DNA of 7,882 nucleotides from Fibrobacteres bacterium CG2_30_45_31 (lineage in GTDB: Bacteria; Fibrobacterota; Fibrobacteria; Fibrobacterales; Fibrobacteraceae): assembly GCA_001873075.1 (NCBI GenBank), contig MNYL01000087.1:1-7882 (forward strand). The letters are read 5' to 3'. This document shows, one piece after another, positions 4,937 through 7,882 of the stretch. A program made the position numbers and the translations under genes. Position 1 is the first letter of the stretch. Every line of letters begins with the position of its first letter. Below the pieces are notes generated by a model. That model did not search any database and was not told the DNA's origin. It saw only the letters and a program-made list of their open reading frames with translations.

Positions 4937-5710
4937 ATGGCTGCAGTTGAATTTTTTTCTTACTATAGTAATCTCTTTGGGGATCGTTGGGATGGGCTTT
5001 TAGCGGCATTGTCCGGCCCTGTAAACTATAAAGAGTTGCATTTTGGGGAAGAGCTTGAACCCTATTTTTTGGACGAGGCCTCTTGGTTTGCCGCGGCTTC
5101 TTTGCCTATTGAACCGGGCATGGACGTACTCGATATGTGTGCGGCTCCCGGGGGTAAAACATTAGTTCTTGCAGGGGCACTTGCGGGTGTAGGGACTCTT
5201 CAAAGCAATGATCGCTCTGCCGATCGCCGCACCAGGCTTCATCGGGTCATTAATTCAAGCCTCCCAGAAGCTTATCGTAATATTATTTCGGTGACAAGGC
5301 ACGATGCCTCCCGTTTTGGCTTGCATCGCAAAAGCTCTTTTGATCGCATCTTGTTGGATGCCCCTTGTTCTTCAGAGCGCCATGTGATCGAGTCTGCCGC
5401 ACATTTAGCAGAATGGACTCAAAAACGAATTTCACATCTTGCTCAGCAACAGGGGGCCATGCTTGCCGCTGCTGTGGACGCACTCCGCCCAGGGGGCATG
5501 ATAATTTATAGTACTTGCGCACTCTCTTCTCTGGAGAATGATCAAGTCGTGGCAAAAATTTTAAAAAAGCGCACGGGGAAAGTTCGTGTGTTGGAAATGG
5601 ACCCAGAATTTGAAGGCACTGACCGAACCGAATTCGGTTTGCAAATGCTTCCCGACCGTTGTGCGGGTCGAGGACCCATTTACTGTGCCCGATTGGAAAA
5701 AACGGAATAG
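4937..5710 (+). CDS. RsmB/NOP2/Sun-family RNA cytosine-5 methyltransferase, NSUN4-like
   Basis: The 257-residue protein carries the SAM-dependent RNA m5C methyltransferase motifs: motif I DVLDMCAAPGGKT (63-75) for SAM binding, motif IV DAPCSSERH (141-149) with Cys144 for product release, and motif VI YSTCALSSLEND (191-202) with the nucleophile Cys194. It ends with LPDRCAGRGPIYCARLEK, resembling the usual closing strands. It is far shorter than RsmB or RsmF (over 400 residues) and lacks the NusB-like or PUA-type extra domains. PCSSERH and YSTCALSSLEND recall mitochondrial NSUN4, which methylates small-subunit rRNA; an rRNA target is inferred. ATG 4937 has only a weak AGG upstream. The gene ends four bases before the convergent rubredoxin stop. 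Confidence 0.87.
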   Translation: MAAVEFFSYYSNLFGDRWDGLLAALSGPVNYKELHFGEELEPYFLDEASWFAAASLPIEPGMDVLDMCAAPGGKTLVLAGALAGVGTLQSNDRSADRRTRLHRVINSSLPEAYRNIISVTRHDASRFGLHRKSSFDRILLDAPCSSERHVIESAAHLAEWTQKRISHLAQQQGAMLAAAVDALRPGGMIIYSTCALSSLENDQVVAKILKKRTGKVRVLEMDPEFEGTDRTEFGLQMLPDRCAGRGPIYCARLEKTE

Positions 5711-5714
5711 GGAC

Positions 5715-5876
5715 TTATTCTGCCAATTCAAAATCTGTTTTGGTGACACCACATACAGGGCAAGCCCAATCATCGGGAATATCTTCAAATTTAGTCCCGG
5801 GCTGGATTCCAGAATCAGGATCTCCGAGGGCTTCATCGTAAATGTATCCACAGACGTTGCAACGATACTTTTTCAT
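5715..5876 (-). CDS. Rubredoxin
   Basis: A 53-residue protein runs from ATG 5876-5874 to TAA 5717-5715, with a strong ribosome-binding site (AAGGAG five bases upstream). It has the complete rubredoxin pattern: YRCNVCGYIYD with Cys6 and Cys9, the GDPDSGIQPGT loop, IPDDWACPVCG with Cys39 and Cys42, then a short acidic tail. The four cysteines bind a single iron, and the protein acts as a small cytoplasmic electron carrier, in anaerobes often for reduction of oxygen species. Length and motif spacing are normal. It is monocistronic, convergent with the methyltransferase (four bases between stop codons) and divergent from the PEGA-domain gene. Confidence 0.97.
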   Translation of the reverse strand: MKKYRCNVCGYIYDEALGDPDSGIQPGTKFEDIPDDWACPVCGVTKTDFELAE

Positions 5877-5968
5877 AGAATCTCCTTTTTTAGGATGAGT
5901 TCCTCAAAATTAAGCAAAAAATTGTCATAAAAGCCACCTTCTGGGGTATTTAATTTATTTTTCCTAGC

Positions 5969-7372
5969 ATGCGTCTATTTTACTTGTCAGTTCTTTGTGC
6001 AATCTTATCCCTTTCTGCTAGGGAAGTTCCTGTTCGTTACCTTTTGGTGGGGGATTCTCTTGAACGTGAATCCATGTTTATCAAAATGGCGACTGATACC
6101 GTCTATTTGTTGCCGTTGAATGCGAAACAGCAAGAATATGTTCTTTCTCTCTATGCAAAGATGGCTCCTCCAGAAGTGACCGATTCTGAAGACGATGGAG
6201 GCTTTATTGAAGAAGATAAAACTCAGTACATCCCCCCTGCGGCAACGTCAGAGGCTTTACCAGAAAGTTCTTTCGTTGCTGAAGTACCTGTAGAAGGGGC
6301 TCCAGCAGGTCCTATTGACGATTTTGCTGCGGCTCTCGCAGAACAAGACAAAAAAAGCTTAGCGGATTCTCTTGCTAAAGAAAAGGCAATACGGGATTCT
6401 ATTCGTACAAAATTTGTGGCGGATTCCATGGCTCGGGAAGCGGCGATCCCTATGGAATCGAAATACATAAAAATATTCAAATTGGATTTTAAACGTCTTT
6501 GGAATATTGAAGATTCAGTGATGATTGACTTGATGCTCAAAGATTATGTGGTTCCGGATTCTATCGAGGAAGAGGAGCCTATTTACCCTGAAGGGAAAGC
6601 GAACCTATTAGTTTCTTCTGTTCCTGATAGTTGTCGGTTATTTATCAATGGTGAAGATCTTGATTTAGTGACTCCAGATACCATTCGCAATATTAAGCCC
6701 GGCAAATACACTATTTCCATCGTGAAACATTTGAAGGATGTAGACTGGTGGGGAGCAAAAACGGTCAAGATTAATGGAGACTCTCTCAACCGCGTGAGTA
6801 TTCCATTAGATCGTCCCCAGACGAGGCTTACCATTGCCACTATTCCAGAAGCTGTCGAAGTCTATTTTGATAAACAACCTACAGAAAGCATTATGCCGGA
6901 ATACATGACCGATGTGGTGATTGATGATGTGGAACCGTCATTGAAGGCTGTCATCTATTTGCGTAAAATGGGTTATCTGGATACGGCGATTGTCACTGAG
7001 ATTAAAGCCTTTATGCCGAACCCTATCAATGTGGAAATGCAAACGGTGGATAACTTGAGTGTTGTAGAAATGCAACGTGAGTACAATGAAGAGCGCACCA
7101 AGCGTTGGTGGGGGCGTGGCATTTTGTGGAGTTCTATTGTGCCATTTGTTGCGGGCGGGGTCCTTTGGTATTTTGCAGAGCAAGATTGGTCTGATGCTGC
7201 AGATAAAAAGGACTCTTATGATCTCTCCGCATTTGAAAGTGAAGATACGCGTCAATTAGTCAAAGATAACAAGACTCTCAATGACAATGGGGATAAAAAG
7301 GCTGCTGTGGCCATCGGCCTCGGAGCCCTAGGTCTTGGACTCCTTGCCGTAGGCTTTGTGTTTGCTTTTTAA
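5969..7372 (+). CDS. Exported PEGA-domain protein with two C-terminal membrane helices
   Basis: The 467-residue protein begins with a signal peptide (about residues 1-18, ending SLSA). An N-terminal region of about 20-66 is followed by an acidic, Pro/Ala-rich linker (about 67-120) and a charged helical stretch (about 121-160) in which ADS or RDS recurs roughly every 10-12 residues. The PEGA-like domain at about 210-283 shows ANLLVSSVPDSCRLFINGEDL and IKPGKYTISI. A second, more divergent copy at about 285-356 has RLTIATIPEAVEVYFD. Two hydrophobic segments (about 385-402 and 445-467) flank a polar loop. PEGA domains are extracellular or periplasmic beta structures linked to surface proteins; the precise job is unknown. 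No ribosome-binding site precedes ATG 5969. Its stop TAA overlaps the convergent ACT gene. Confidence 0.8.
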   Translation: MRLFYLSVLCAILSLSAREVPVRYLLVGDSLERESMFIKMATDTVYLLPLNAKQQEYVLSLYAKMAPPEVTDSEDDGGFIEEDKTQYIPPAATSEALPESSFVAEVPVEGAPAGPIDDFAAALAEQDKKSLADSLAKEKAIRDSIRTKFVADSMAREAAIPMESKYIKIFKLDFKRLWNIEDSVMIDLMLKDYVVPDSIEEEEPIYPEGKANLLVSSVPDSCRLFINGEDLDLVTPDTIRNIKPGKYTISIVKHLKDVDWWGAKTVKINGDSLNRVSIPLDRPQTRLTIATIPEAVEVYFDKQPTESIMPEYMTDVVIDDVEPSLKAVIYLRKMGYLDTAIVTEIKAFMPNPINVEMQTVDNLSVVEMQREYNEERTKRWWGRGILWSSIVPFVAGGVLWYFAEQDWSDAADKKDSYDLSAFESEDTRQLVKDNKTLNDNGDKKAAVAIGLGALGLGLLAVGFVFAF

Positions 7373-7800
7373 TCTCCGAGAAGATCTTTTCTACTAAGCA
7401 CTTTTGCGCCCGCTTTGCGGAGCGCATCAATGGCCGCATCTGGATCCTTGAAACGGAAAATCATGATTGCATAATTTTTTTCGTGTTGCATCGGATAAGC
7501 ATACATGTAATCAATTTGAAGTTGGCCTGCGGGAGTTGCTAAAAGTTTAGCAAGGCCCCCTAGACCAGCATCTACTTCGCAGGCAATCACGTCTGTGATG
7601 GCTGCGGCGAGTCCAGAAGATTCAAGTACGGTGACTGCTTTTTCCGGGTGGGAAACGATAAGGCGCACCAACCCGAACTCTCCACTATCGGCAAGAGTTA
7701 GAGACAAAAGGTTGATGTTGGCATCCGCGAGCGATTTGCAAATGGTTTGCAAACGCCCCGGGCGATTGGCGACGAAAATGGAAATTTGCGGAATTTTCAT
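7369..7800 (-). CDS. Tandem ACT-domain protein, partner of the phenylacetate-CoA-ligase-like gene
   Basis: From ATG 7800-7798 the product is 143 residues. The start is supported by AGGGAG five bases upstream and by the family start MKIPQISIFVANRPGRL; a longer reading from 7860 would run through the end of the upstream ligase gene. ACT domain 1 (about 1-68) has the ligand-loop pattern ANRPGRLQTICKSLADANIN and then LVRLIVS. ACT domain 2 (about 73-137) has YAIMIFRFKDPDAAIDALRKAG. ACT pairs typically bind amino acids and regulate metabolic enzymes. Such proteins are commonly encoded beside PaaK-like ligases, as here (13-base gap), so a role sensing aromatic or branched amino acids for that ligase is inferred. 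It shares TTAA with the PEGA gene, each strand using three of the four bases as its stop. Confidence 0.9.
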   Translation of the reverse strand: MKIPQISIFVANRPGRLQTICKSLADANINLLSLTLADSGEFGLVRLIVSHPEKAVTVLESSGLAAAITDVIACEVDAGLGGLAKLLATPAGQLQIDYMYAYPMQHEKNYAIMIFRFKDPDAAIDALRKAGAKVLSRKDLLGD

Positions 7801-7813
7801 GAGTGCTCCCTTA

Positions 7814-7882
7814 TTATGTTTTGGGCCGATTGTCGAGGACGCGCTTTGCTTTGCCTTCACTGCGGGGAATAACGCCTGGCTC
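7814..7882 (-). CDS. Phenylacetate-CoA ligase (PaaK-like), C-terminal end only
   Basis: Only 22 residues are visible before TAA 7816-7814; the rest lies beyond the window. The sequence EPGVIPRSEGKAKRVLDNR matches the usual end of PaaK-family AMP-forming ligases, where PRSEGKAKRV contains the lysine of the small C-terminal domain. These enzymes make CoA thioesters of aryl acids such as phenylacetate. The adjacency to the ACT-domain gene supports the assignment. With so little sequence, the substrate cannot be stated. Confidence 0.8.
   Translation of the reverse strand, partial: EPGVIPRSEGKAKRVLDNRPKT

Noticed and set aside
5624..5642. Perfect 12-base palindrome ACCGAATTCGGT inside the methyltransferase gene
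   Set aside because: It is in well-supported coding sequence (codons around TEFGL) with no other copy noted; probably chance.
5922..5952. TTGTCA and TATTTA upstream of the PEGA gene as a promoter
   Set aside because: The spacer is 19 bases and the -10 is poor in AT-rich DNA; not supportable beyond a guess.
7801..7860. Upstream extension of the ACT protein to a start at 7860
   Set aside because: The added 20 residues overlap the end of the ligase gene in another frame, and a strong ribosome-binding site supports the start at 7800.

Overview
The window reads as chromosomal DNA of a Fibrobacter-type bacterium (phylum Fibrobacterota). The main clue is a regulator at 2547-3383 of the TIGR02147 (DUF4423) family, which is known chiefly as a large paralogous family of Fibrobacter. 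It overlaps a gene for a cell-envelope lipoprotein. A lipid A enzyme fragment at the left edge points to a Gram-negative envelope. No transposase, integrase, CRISPR array or phage gene was seen, so this looks like ordinary chromosome rather than an island.

Layout. Positions 1-327 (+) hold the end of an LpxH-like phosphoesterase, closed by a symmetric terminator. From 2323 down to 380 runs a minus-strand cluster. It has an alpha/beta-hydrolase-fold membrane protein that has lost its catalytic triad, a two-repeat protein split into two overlapping frames (1471-1091 and 1104-796), and a small two-helix membrane protein (775-380). The divergent control region 2324-2546 contains a terminator-like hairpin facing the hydrolase start and three copies of TGTTCCCA. 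To its right (+) lie the TIGR02147 regulator and, overlapping it by 11 bases, a lipoprotein made of repeated beta-sandwich units (3373-4731).

Next are tRNA-Gln(CUG) with its own terminator (4810-4913), an NSUN4-like RNA m5C methyltransferase (4937-5710) and, convergent to it, a 53-residue rubredoxin (5876-5715). Then come a secreted or membrane-anchored PEGA-domain protein (5969-7372) and, convergent and sharing TTAA for both stop codons, a tandem ACT-domain protein (7800-7369). The last directly follows the 3' end of a phenylacetate-CoA-ligase-like gene (7882-7814).

How the genes work together. The regulator-lipoprotein overlap suggests coupled expression of a DNA-binding or sensory protein and an envelope target. 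The PaaK-like ligase and the ACT protein form a familiar pair in which the ACT domain probably senses an amino acid or related ligand. The tRNA, rRNA-type methyltransferase and rubredoxin are housekeeping functions. The best candidates for something undescribed are the frame-split two-repeat protein with its A8 tract, the triad-less hydrolase beside it, and the control region between these and the regulator.
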